Source: Coriobacteriales bacterium (GTDB lineage: Bacteria; Actinomycetota; Coriobacteriia; Coriobacteriales; UBA8131). From it: 21,984 bases of DNA. Made by a program: the position numbers and the translations under genes. The stretch's first letter is position 1, and the number at the start of each line of letters is the position of its first letter. The stretch spans positions 1-21,984 of the forward strand of contig JAITEK010000124.1 of assembly GCA_031282085.1 (NCBI GenBank), in the 5' to 3' direction. Below are positions 15,164 to 21,984 of the stretch, one piece after another. The notes under the pieces are model-generated. The model made no database searches and was not told where the DNA came from. It saw only the letters and a program-made list of their open reading frames with translations.

Positions 15164-16048
15164 GTGGAGCAGAACCCCCAGAAAGCGCCTGATTTGTTCC
15201 TCGACATGGTTGATTCCGATTACGATCCTCTTGCGGACCCCGAAGCTGACGGCGCCGATCTTGATGAGTCGGACGGCCAACAAGGGCCGCATACGGACTA
15301 CCAGGCAACGGCGTTTTACGTCTCAGCGCCCGATGACCGTAGCGCGGCACAGCGCATCGAGGACCTGTTTGCCGCCATGGCAACCCGGCGTCGCGTGCTG
15401 TTGGACATCTTGGAATTCCTGGATGCACCTCAACGCTCAGACGCCCTACAACAAAAGGTCGAGAAGCTACAGGAGTACAACGCCTCGGTATATTCCGGCT
15501 ACAATCTCTCGCTGCTTCTCGAGGAGGCGGGAGCCATCCAGAAGGTGAGCGAGGACGGCTCTCAGTTCGATGAGGAGACGGAGCAATTGCCGGACGTGGT
15601 TGAGGTCGATGGCCTCCCGTTCTTTAAGCCCACCGATGGCAAGCAGGTGTTTTGGCTTATCACCGCTGAGGGGAGGGCCTACCTTGAGGCCGATGACCCC
15701 TTTGGCCGCCTGGCGGAGCTTATCGCGGAAGAGCCACAGTACCAGGCAATCTATAAGAACCTGCTGGAGTTTTGCGACAACGAGGCGGGGAGAGGCGTTG
15801 AGGAGCTGGCGGCGCTCATCGACGACGACCCGCTTGTGCAAAAGCCGCGCAGGTACTTCTCATACTTCGTGAAGAAGCTCGAAGATGGCAACGCGCTTGT
15901 GTGGACCAAGAAATGGCATACGACCGCATCGGGGAAAAGGGGCCTTGAGCTACTGTTCTCCGAACCCGGTGAGGCCGCGCCCGAAGAAGCCGCGCCTGAC
16001 GAGGCCGCGTCCGAAGACGAGCGACAAGGGCTGAGAGGAGGGGAGTAG
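15164..16048 (+). CDS. Putative tandem winged-helix protein of unknown function in the molybdoenzyme operon
   Basis: 294 residues, not recognised as a named family. GTG at 15164 has AAGGAG 8 nt upstream. It starts with an acidic, probably disordered segment (residues 1-55, rich in D and E). Two alpha-beta repeats then look like winged helices: RRRVLLDILEFLDAPQRSD to FWLITAEGRAYLEADD (about residues 75-180), and YQAIYKNLLEFCDNEAGRG to LVWTKKWHTTASGKRGLELL (about 190-265). Each ends in a wing-like pattern of hydrophobic strand, W or F, T, x, x, G. The tail is an acidic repeat (EAAPEEAAPDEAASEDE). No signal peptide or helix is seen, so it is cytoplasmic. It lies between the anchor gene and torD, 2 bp from torD. 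A regulator or a maturation adaptor are both possible; the fold is inferred by eye. Confidence 0.6.
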   Translation: MEQNPQKAPDLFLDMVDSDYDPLADPEADGADLDESDGQQGPHTDYQATAFYVSAPDDRSAAQRIEDLFAAMATRRRVLLDILEFLDAPQRSDALQQKVEKLQEYNASVYSGYNLSLLLEEAGAIQKVSEDGSQFDEETEQLPDVVEVDGLPFFKPTDGKQVFWLITAEGRAYLEADDPFGRLAELIAEEPQYQAIYKNLLEFCDNEAGRGVEELAALIDDDPLVQKPRRYFSYFVKKLEDGNALVWTKKWHTTASGKRGLELLFSEPGEAAPEEAAPDEAASEDERQGLRGGE

Positions 16049-16050
16049 CT

Positions 16051-16773
16051 GTGACAGATGAACTGATCAGTGGGGTAGAGCCGCAACCTGACGACGGGGA
16101 GGTTACTGTCTCGGAATTGTTGGACGTGCTCAGGCAGCGTTGCGCTACCTATACGCTGCTGTCCCGCCTCTATCGACAGGAGATAGACCAGGAACTGCTT
16201 GATGAGATGCACGCGATGCTGTACCCCGCACAGGCCGTCGATGACGACATCTATACGGGCTACCTCTACATCGCGACCTACCTGTCGAACCTCTGGAGCG
16301 GCTCTCTGAATGAGCTGAAGATCGATTTCGCACGATGCTTCCTGGGCCATGGAGTGGATGGCTTCTCGGCGGCGTACCCCTACGAGTCGGTCTATACATC
16401 CGAGAAGCGCCTGATGATGCAGGCTGCGCGAGATGAGGTTTTGGCCATATACCGTGCGTATGGGATAGAGAAGACCCCCGCCTGGAAGGAAGGGGAGGAT
16501 CATCTCGCGCTTGAGCTGGAGTTCGAGCGCGTCATGTGCGACAAGGCCATACAGGCGTTTTTGGATGATGATTCCGCAAAGGCGCACGAGGCGCTCGCGG
16601 CGCAGTTCGGTTTTCTGAAAGACCATCTGGTTGCCTGGGTTCCCATGCTGACCGCGGATATGAAGGGCTTTGCCCAGACCAAGATGTACCTTGGCCTGGC
16701 CTATCTTACCGAGGGTTTCCTACGAGCGGATTATCACTTCCTGAAGGATCTGCTCTCTGACGAAGCCGAATGA
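16051..16773 (+). CDS. TorD/DmsD-family molybdoenzyme chaperone
   Basis: 240 residues, mostly helical, cytoplasmic. TorD-family proteins bind the Tat signal of their partner molybdoenzyme and hold it for cofactor insertion. The family marks are visible: a hydrophobic N-terminal half with LSRLYRQEIDQELLD, DFARCFLGHG, the motif YPYESVYTSEKRLMMQ, and GEDHLALELEFERVM, which matches the conserved E-x-D-H-(L/I)-x-x-E-L signature. The start is GTG at 16051, two bases after the preceding TAG, with GGGAG in the overlap region. The obvious client is the catalytic subunit of this operon; the NapG-like protein also carries a Tat signal. Confidence 0.92.
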   Translation: MTDELISGVEPQPDDGEVTVSELLDVLRQRCATYTLLSRLYRQEIDQELLDEMHAMLYPAQAVDDDIYTGYLYIATYLSNLWSGSLNELKIDFARCFLGHGVDGFSAAYPYESVYTSEKRLMMQAARDEVLAIYRAYGIEKTPAWKEGEDHLALELEFERVMCDKAIQAFLDDDSAKAHEALAAQFGFLKDHLVAWVPMLTADMKGFAQTKMYLGLAYLTEGFLRADYHFLKDLLSDEAE

Positions 16774-16799
16774 CCCACGCTGAGACCTAAGGTGTCCCG

Positions 16800-18725
16800 A
16801 TGGCTGAACGAGTGAGTTTTCCTACGGTTTTGCACGCGCAGCTGGTCTTGGGCGCGCCCTACAGCGGAAAGACCCAGAAGCTACTCACGGAGATAGAGGG
16901 TCTGCTGCGGGGAGGGATCGATGCCTCCGAGATACGGGTGTTCTGCGCCACCCCCGACGCCGCGCAAAGCCTCGCTACCCGCCTTCGGGCCCAGACGCCT
17001 CACCCCGGTGCGCAGGAGGTGGAGATAACCACACCTCGTGCGTTCTTCCTCGAGCTTCTCGGCACGCAGGAGGCCCGTACGGTAACCGGCAGGAAAGCGC
17101 GCCTGCTCCTGCCGTTTGAGTATGATTTCTTCCTGGAGGACCTGAAGACGAGTGGAGTCCGCCCCCGCCGCCTGCGCGAGATACTCAAATTCTTCTACAA
17201 AGGTCTGAGCGAGTTGGCGGACGAGGATGAAGGGTGGCTCATCACCAACGAGGAGCGTGGGCTGTTCGGCCTGGTAAGAAGCTGCCTGGGCTTTACGGGT
17301 GCCCTTCTTGAGCCTGAGCTTGCGAACCTCGCGGTGAAGTATCTGAGGAGTGGCGGGCAGGCAGGGCAGAGTGCGAGAAGGAGCTACGTCTTTGTGGATG
17401 ACTTCCATCTTCTGTCGCGCGCGTCTCAGGTGGCCTCCTGCCTGTTGGCGAAGGAGGGACTGTATCTGTCCTCCGACCAAGATGTTGCGATAGAGGTCTA
17501 TGAGTCCTATCCGTATCCGGATGGCGCCGACGAATTCGCCCAAGCCAACCCCCAGGCGGTCTTTACGCGTCTCGCCACGAGCTACTCCTGCTATCCTGCC
17601 GCACGGGCCAGCCGGGCCCTGCGCTGGGAGAACGGTACCGAAATCGGGGAAGCGGAGCTCCCCGAGAGCGAAGGGACGACCTTCCTCCAATGCATAGAAG
17701 GTGAGACTCCGCATGATGAGATGGCGGGGGTCGCAGAGGCGGTCGGGCGCGCGCTGGAAGATGGCTTGTCCGCAGAGGACATTACCGTCGCGGCTCCTCA
17801 TCCTGCCTGGATGTGGGCTTTGGCGCAGCAACTGGAGGCGCGTGGTATCTGCGCCGAGGTGCTTCTGACCGTGCGCTTCCTGAAGGGCGACATCCGCGAC
17901 AACGGGAAAAGCCTCAACGCCCGCTTCCTGACGATACTGAACCTCATTGCCGATCCCACCGACGCCGTTGCCTGGCGCTGCTGGTGTGGGTTCGGTGATT
18001 ACCTGGTGAACAGCAACGGAATGCGTTCGCTGCGCAATCTTGGGCAAGCTCAGGGGAAGACCCTCGAGCTTGTTTTGGAGACCAGCGACTTGGCGCCGGG
18101 CGCTTCGGATGGCCTCGATGCTATTGCTGGCGTGCGACGCATCATGAAGGCGCGGGATGAGGCGCACGCGCTTATCGCCCGACTGAGCGGTCTGGGTGGC
18201 CAAGCCCTTTTAGAGGCTATCGCGCGGGAGCTTATCGGGCCAGACGCACAGGTGCCTGGCGAGCTGGAAACCCTGGTGGCAGGTGGTGCGGATGAGGCGG
18301 GGGACAACAGCGCCGCGTCCATGGTGCGCCGTCTCAGGGCGCGCGTGGAGTTCCCCGTGTATCACCGCAAAGACGCGGTTAAGGTCGTCGCGTACCAGAA
18401 TATGGTCGGCGTGAACCCGCGGTATCTGATTCTGGCCGGCTTCATGAACGGCTTCTTCCCAAAGCGCGACTATTTTGAGGGTACCGTCCTGACGGTTGAG
18501 CAAAGGGAGAGACGCTACGCAAAGGACCTGGCCCGTATCGCGAGCGTGGTTGCCAAGGCAAGCGATACCTTGGCGGTGAGTTACTGCGAGAAGCTCGATC
18601 TGGAGGATGCCGAACGCCTCAAGCTGGTTGTCAGCCGCGTACTTTTCGAGAACGGCAGACGAGTCGCCAAAACCGAGCCGAGTATCTTTTTGGAGTTCAT
18701 GTGCGTTGAAGGTTTGCTGGAGTGA
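16800..18725 (+). CDS. Degenerate UvrD/AddB-like SF1-helicase-fold ATPase of unknown role
   Basis: 641 residues. Motif I is intact (GAPYSGKT, residues 18-25), motif Ia-like IRVFCATPDAAQSLATRL and Ib-like ITTPRAFFLELL follow, and motif II is VFVDDFHLLS (D200, D201). The later motifs are altered: motif III reads SSDQDVAI (D226, no canonical GDxxQ), motif IV reads TSYSC where an Arg is expected (about 263), motif V reads AYQNMVGVNP instead of TxHxxKGLE (from 531) though LILAGFMNGFFP is kept, and motif VI (EQRERRYAKDLARI, from 567) lacks the VALTRA block. It probably binds ATP but cannot translocate as a helicase (inference). No nuclease domain or FeS cysteines are seen at the C-terminus. ATG at 16800 has AAGGTG upstream. 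It lies between torD and the napG-like gene, on the same strand with gaps of 26 and 22 bp. Confidence 0.7.
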   Translation: MAERVSFPTVLHAQLVLGAPYSGKTQKLLTEIEGLLRGGIDASEIRVFCATPDAAQSLATRLRAQTPHPGAQEVEITTPRAFFLELLGTQEARTVTGRKARLLLPFEYDFFLEDLKTSGVRPRRLREILKFFYKGLSELADEDEGWLITNEERGLFGLVRSCLGFTGALLEPELANLAVKYLRSGGQAGQSARRSYVFVDDFHLLSRASQVASCLLAKEGLYLSSDQDVAIEVYESYPYPDGADEFAQANPQAVFTRLATSYSCYPAARASRALRWENGTEIGEAELPESEGTTFLQCIEGETPHDEMAGVAEAVGRALEDGLSAEDITVAAPHPAWMWALAQQLEARGICAEVLLTVRFLKGDIRDNGKSLNARFLTILNLIADPTDAVAWRCWCGFGDYLVNSNGMRSLRNLGQAQGKTLELVLETSDLAPGASDGLDAIAGVRRIMKARDEAHALIARLSGLGGQALLEAIARELIGPDAQVPGELETLVAGGADEAGDNSAASMVRRLRARVEFPVYHRKDAVKVVAYQNMVGVNPRYLILAGFMNGFFPKRDYFEGTVLTVEQRERRYAKDLARIASVVAKASDTLAVSYCEKLDLEDAERLKLVVSRVLFENGRRVAKTEPSIFLEFMCVEGLLE

Positions 18726-18747
18726 CCAACGAAAGAAGGCATGAAGG

Positions 18748-19479
18748 ATGGAAGACTCACAGACAGAGAACCAACTGGATGAGTCGAGAGACGTCCAGGA
18801 GCTTGGAGAGGACCCACAGGCAAAAGACGAGTTGAGTAAGGGGCCAGGCCCCGTGTCGCGAAGGTCTTTTGTACTGGGGGTAGGTGGTATAGCGGTATTG
18901 GGCGGCCTGGGAGGGTTGCGGTTTGTCCCCCACGGGTCCCTCGTACGTCCTCCGGGAGGGCAGGACGAGGACCGCGTTATCGCGGCGTGTTTCCGCTGCG
19001 AGCGGTGCTATGAGATCTGTCCTCGCGGCGTGATCGCGCCGGCGCATATCGAAGACGGAATCCTCGCCATGCGGACGCCCACGTTCGACTTCTCAAACGA
19101 TTACTGTGACTGGTGCCAGGAAAGCAAGGGGGGCGAGCCGCTTTGCGTAAAAGCCTGCCCCACGCTTGCCCTGGAACTCCCGGCGGGGGCCACGCCCGAG
19201 AACACCATCCTTGGCAAGGCGGTGCTGAACACGGACTGGTGCCTGGCGTACCGGCTTATCGGCTGTAGATACTGCTACGACGCGTGTCCCTATGAGGCTA
19301 TGGGCTTGGACAGCACGGGTCGTCCCTACGTGATCGATGACAAGTGCAACGGTTGCGGGGCCTGCGAGAGCGTTTGCGTGTCGCTCAAGAACGGTTCCAT
19401 CGCATTGGGCGCGACGGAGCGTGCCATCGTCATCCGTCCACTCGACGCGGTACAAGGAGGTGAATCCCCGCATGCTTAA
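18748..19479 (+). CDS. Tat-exported NapG/MauM-like ferredoxin
   Basis: 243 residues. A hydrophilic acidic leader of about 35 residues precedes a Tat motif (SRRSFVLG, about residues 38-45) and a hydrophobic stretch (GGIAVLGGLGGL). Four Fe-S groups follow: CFRCERCYEICPRGV, CDWCQESKGGEPLCVKACP, CRYCYDACPYEAM and CNGCGACESVCVS (the last lacks the usual Pro). This is the NapG/MauM layout, a periplasmic-side ferredoxin working with NapH in quinol oxidation. The ATG at 18748 has AGAAGG 8 nt upstream. Its end overlaps the napH-like start by 8 bp (ATGCTTAA). No nap nitrate reductase genes are in the window, so it serves the present reductase or an unknown partner. Confidence 0.88.
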   Translation: MEDSQTENQLDESRDVQELGEDPQAKDELSKGPGPVSRRSFVLGVGGIAVLGGLGGLRFVPHGSLVRPPGGQDEDRVIAACFRCERCYEICPRGVIAPAHIEDGILAMRTPTFDFSNDYCDWCQESKGGEPLCVKACPTLALELPAGATPENTILGKAVLNTDWCLAYRLIGCRYCYDACPYEAMGLDSTGRPYVIDDKCNGCGACESVCVSLKNGSIALGATERAIVIRPLDAVQGGESPHA

Positions 19480-20494
19480 GAATAACGCGGCACGGCTACG
19501 GTTGATTATCCCCCTGCTTGTCCTGGTTATCGTCTCGGTGGGCTTTGTCCTCAACTCGGGGACCGGCACCCTCTCGGCTCTTGGCTGGGGAGACATCGTG
19601 CTGCTCTGCCCCCTGGGCGCCTTGGGCACCATGCTTGCGGCAAAGCTCCTCATACCGCAAGCCCTTATCTCCCTGGGTATCGCCGTGGTACTTATCGTAG
19701 TGTTGGGGCCCGCGTTCTGCGCCTGGATATGCCCCGTTCCGCTTGTGCAGAAGATCCGCGGCATCTTCGGCGAGCCCAAGAACAAGGGGAGAGAAGGCCA
19801 GCAGATTGCCATCGCGGAATCATCGAGTGGTGGTGAGGTAGTCGAGGCTGAAGTCATCGCGGCGCCGGCCACCGTCGTAAAGGCAGGGGAGGAGCTCTCG
19901 GATAAGGAGAAAGCCTCTCTCAAGGGTTGCGCCTCCGGCTGTGACGCCTGTGCGAGCAAGAGGGAGAAGCTCGATTCCCGGCATTTCATATTGGGTGGGA
20001 CCTTGCTCTCCGCGGCGATCTTTGGCTTTCCCGTGTTTTGCCTGGTGTGCCCCATCGGCTTGACGTTTGCGACAACGCTGCTGGTTATCAGGCTGTTCTC
20101 CGGCGGCGACGTTACCATCGCCCTGTTGGTTGTCCCGATCCTGCTGATAGTGGAGGTCGTTGTCTTCAGGAAGTGGTGTAGCAGGCTTTGCCCGCTCTCC
20201 GCGTTCATGTCCCTCATCTCCAAGGTCAACAGGACCTTTAAGCCGCAGGTCGATACGGCGAAGTGCATAGAGAACTCACAGGGGACGAAGTGCGGCCTGT
20301 GCGCGCAGGCATGCGAAGAACTGATCGATCCGCGGCATCCCGAACGGGGAGCCCGCGAGATGAACGAGTGCACGCGGTGCCGCGCCTGTGTGGACGTCTG
20401 CCCGGGCAATGCCCTATCGATACCCATTCTCCCCAAGAAGGACAAGCGCCTGGAGGGCGCCCCACCCCTCCAGAACAACGATGCCGGAGTATAG
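19472..20494 (+). CDS. NapH-like membrane-bound ferredoxin
   Basis: 340 residues with about five hydrophobic helices. NapH/CcoG-type membrane cysteine motifs are seen: FCAWICPVPLVQKI, FCLVCPIGL and WCSRLCPLSAFMSL. A central hydrophilic loop (about residues 95-165) contains CASGCDACASKREKLD. The C-terminus carries two cluster groups, CGLCAQACEELID and CTRCRACVDVCPGNAL. NapH-type proteins oxidise quinol and hand electrons to the NapG partner. The start at ATG 19472 follows an excellent AAGGAGGTGA. It overlaps the napG-like gene by 8 bp, so the pair is coupled. The acidic, Val/Ala-rich insertion in the loop (ESSSGGEVVEAEVIAA) is not typical of NapH. Confidence 0.88.
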   Translation: MLKNNAARLRLIIPLLVLVIVSVGFVLNSGTGTLSALGWGDIVLLCPLGALGTMLAAKLLIPQALISLGIAVVLIVVLGPAFCAWICPVPLVQKIRGIFGEPKNKGREGQQIAIAESSSGGEVVEAEVIAAPATVVKAGEELSDKEKASLKGCASGCDACASKREKLDSRHFILGGTLLSAAIFGFPVFCLVCPIGLTFATTLLVIRLFSGGDVTIALLVVPILLIVEVVVFRKWCSRLCPLSAFMSLISKVNRTFKPQVDTAKCIENSQGTKCGLCAQACEELIDPRHPERGAREMNECTRCRACVDVCPGNALSIPILPKKDKRLEGAPPLQNNDAGV

Positions 20495-20544
20495 ATAAAA
20501 CGGAGGTTTCCGTTAAGCGGGATTCTGATAGGAAAGGGTGAGGC

Positions 20545-21717
20545 ATGGCGGTACTCAACAGCGTCTTTGGGTTACTTGAACGGCTGGAGAACAACTACAT
20601 CACTGTTCACCAGAACCGCTGCATAGTTGTCCGCAACAGGAATGCTTCGTGCCGAAGATGTGCGGAAGCGTGCACGTCTGGCTGCATATCCTATGCCGAC
20701 AATGAGCTGACGATCTCTCCGGAGAAGTGCATAGGCTGCGGCACCTGTGCGACCGTGTGCCCAACCTGCGCCTTGGAGGCCCACAAACCCGATGACGCCG
20801 AGCTTAGGGGTGAGCTGTTCACGGCCGCGAAAGCCGCAGGAGGCTCGTGCACGATTGCCTGCGTTGACGTTTTGAAGGAGGCCGAGGGTAGTTACGACCG
20901 AGCCAAGGTCGTTGGGATAGCCTGCTTGGGACGCGTTGAGGAAAGCGCCCTTATCGCGCTTGCTGCTGCCGGAGTGAGGCGTATTGAGTTGGTCAGTGGC
21001 GACTGCGAGGGTTGCGGCTATGAGAAGGGGCTACAGACTGCCCGGTCTGTGTGCGAGAGCGCCACTACGCTGCTTCGCGCCTGGAACAATGACGCCGAAG
21101 TGCATATCGTCAACGAACTGCCTTCCTCGGTACTGCTGACGGAGGAAACGGGCTACGACGAAGGCAGACGCGCGTTCTTCTTTGCCATGAAGGGGCTCGC
21201 TGGCCGGGCTATGGGGTATGCCGCGCAGGAGCAACCGGAAGAGGCCGAGGCAGATGAGCCCGCGCGCGTGAGGGTTATGTCCGACGGCACGCTTCCACAT
21301 TTTATCCCCGACAGGAGAGAGCGTCTGTTGGATTGCCTGTCGGAGCTGGGAGAGCCCCAGGATGTCTTGATCGAGACGCGCCTGTGGGGGCATGTGATAA
21401 TCGACACCGGACTTTGCAACGGTTGCCGGATGTGTGCGACCTTTTGCCCAACTGGCGCGATCTCCAAATATGTTAACAGGGATAGGACCTCTGGCGTTGC
21501 GTACCGGCCAAGGGACTGCGTGAAGTGTGGGTGCTGTGCGGATATATGTCCCGAAGATGCCCTGAGTATCTCGGAGGAGGTCTTTGCGGTCGATCTTTTG
21601 TCGGGGGCCGTAGAGCGGTACGAGATGCGCCCGATGAAGAGTCCGCCGAACAACCCCCACGCCATCCTCGGCGCGATGAAGGGCCTGCTGAAGTCAGACC
21701 AGATTTATGAGAGGTAG
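20545..21717 (+). CDS. Soluble polyferredoxin with MvhD-like middle domain
   Basis: 390 residues, no signal peptide or membrane helix, so cytoplasmic. The N-terminal domain (about 20-85) has two cluster groups, CRRCAEACTSGC and CIGCGTCATVCPTCAL. The middle (about 100-200) contains GIACLGRVEESALIALAAAGV and LVSGDCEGCG, resembling MvhD-type electron-transfer subunits of hydrogenase/heterodisulfide reductase systems. The C-terminal domain (about 285-350) has CNGCRMCATFCPTGAI and CVKCGCCADICPEDAL. It is the last gene, 50 bp after the napH-like gene, with GGGTGAGG before the ATG at 20545. It could link a cytoplasmic donor to the membrane module (inference). An AACGGA/TCCGTT stem (20500-20515) lies in the gap before it. 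Confidence 0.8.
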   Translation: MAVLNSVFGLLERLENNYITVHQNRCIVVRNRNASCRRCAEACTSGCISYADNELTISPEKCIGCGTCATVCPTCALEAHKPDDAELRGELFTAAKAAGGSCTIACVDVLKEAEGSYDRAKVVGIACLGRVEESALIALAAAGVRRIELVSGDCEGCGYEKGLQTARSVCESATTLLRAWNNDAEVHIVNELPSSVLLTEETGYDEGRRAFFFAMKGLAGRAMGYAAQEQPEEAEADEPARVRVMSDGTLPHFIPDRRERLLDCLSELGEPQDVLIETRLWGHVIIDTGLCNGCRMCATFCPTGAISKYVNRDRTSGVAYRPRDCVKCGCCADICPEDALSISEEVFAVDLLSGAVERYEMRPMKSPPNNPHAILGAMKGLLKSDQIYER

Positions 21718-21759
21718 GGGAGAGGGGCTTCAAATCCTCTCAAAGCGGCAACTCGTAGC

Positions 21760-21799
21760 AAAGTGCAGGGCCTGAGCTAAAGCCCAAGCCCTGCACTTT
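21760..21799. terminator. Bidirectional terminator between the redox operon and tRNA-Pro copy 2
   Basis: Perfect 12-bp inverted repeat: AAAGTGCAGGGC (21760-21771) and GCCCTGCACTTT (21788-21799), 16-nt loop. It lies 42 bp after the last operon stop and 8 bp beyond the tRNA 3' end. The A/T ends of the stem serve as short U-tracts in both directions. Confidence 0.75.
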
Positions 21800-21807
21800 G
21801 ATTCGAA

Positions 21808-21884
<77 letters not shown>

Positions 21885-21984
21885 TTGCGCCCTGTCGGCG
21901 CCGTAAGGGGCGCGCTAAGAGCAGGTGTTAATGGTAGCGGTAACGGCGCCATAGGGCAAGCATGAGTGACACCCCCTTTGTCAT
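21885..21984. other. Right edge upstream of tRNA-Pro copy 2
   Basis: 100 bp with no supported gene. It probably holds the tRNA promoter on the minus strand. GGCGCC occurs at both ends of a GC-rich stretch (around 21898 and 21945). The small open frame across the tRNA is a shadow. Confidence 0.4.

Noticed and set aside
16800..18725. Defence system or phage helicase-nuclease
   Set aside because: No nuclease, methylase or phage gene is near, the helicase motifs are degraded, and all neighbours are electron-transfer or chaperone genes.

Overview
The window looks like chromosomal DNA of a high-GC anaerobic actinobacterium of the class Coriobacteriia, most likely family Eggerthellaceae (inference). 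The basis is the GC-rich codon use, the frequent GTG/TTG starts, a LuxR-type regulator with a polytopic membrane N-terminal half next to a Tat-exported molybdoenzyme operon (a combination typical of Eggerthella relatives), and a complex-I-like hydrogenase membrane subunit. No name can be fixed from the sequence alone.

Left part (1-8330), ordinary metabolism. On the minus strand at the left edge are the first two genes of an energy-converting hydrogenase/complex-I-like operon: a NuoL/HyfB-like subunit at 78-2243 and the first 27 codons of a NuoH/HyfC-like subunit. Divergent from it on the plus strand are an MntP-type manganese exporter and exodeoxyribonuclease III. ExoIII runs convergently into an M24 Xaa-Pro peptidase, with a 73-bp tail-to-tail overlap. 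Upstream of the peptidase lies a two-gene sulfur amino-acid operon, a MalY/PatB-type C-S lyase followed by an O-acetylhomoserine sulfhydrylase. It is read from a good sigma70 promoter (TTGACT-N17-TATAAT) with a leader of about 270 nt. A tRNA-Pro(GGG) gene closes this part.

Central and right part (8331-21807), a redox island of about 13.5 kb bracketed by two identical 77-nt tRNA-Pro(GGG) genes in the same orientation. It holds a divergent membrane LuxR regulator and a nine-gene plus-strand operon. The order is: Tat-exported molybdopterin oxidoreductase (catalytic A), four-cluster ferredoxin B, DmsC-like membrane anchor C, a three-hairpin intercistronic segment, a tandem winged-helix-like protein, a TorD-type chaperone, a degenerate SF1-helicase-like ATPase, a Tat-exported NapG-like ferredoxin, a NapH-like membrane ferredoxin, and a soluble cytoplasmic polyferredoxin with an MvhD-like middle. 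A perfect 12-bp inverted repeat ends the operon.

How it may work: A, B and C form an anaerobic reductase on the outer face of the membrane. The NapGH-like pair offers a second quinol/Fe-S route, and the last gene could link cytoplasmic donors to it. TorD matures A. The novel element is the winged-helix-like protein and the helicase-fold protein, which keeps Walker A/B but has lost the motif III-VI residues needed for strand translocation. Both are embedded in a respiratory operon, where they could act in regulation or enzyme maturation. The divergent promoters of regulator and operon share a mirrored architecture, T(A/C)CTCA-N17-TACA(A/C)T-N5-CATAGGAA, suggesting one factor controls both. The enzyme's substrate cannot be read from the sequence.
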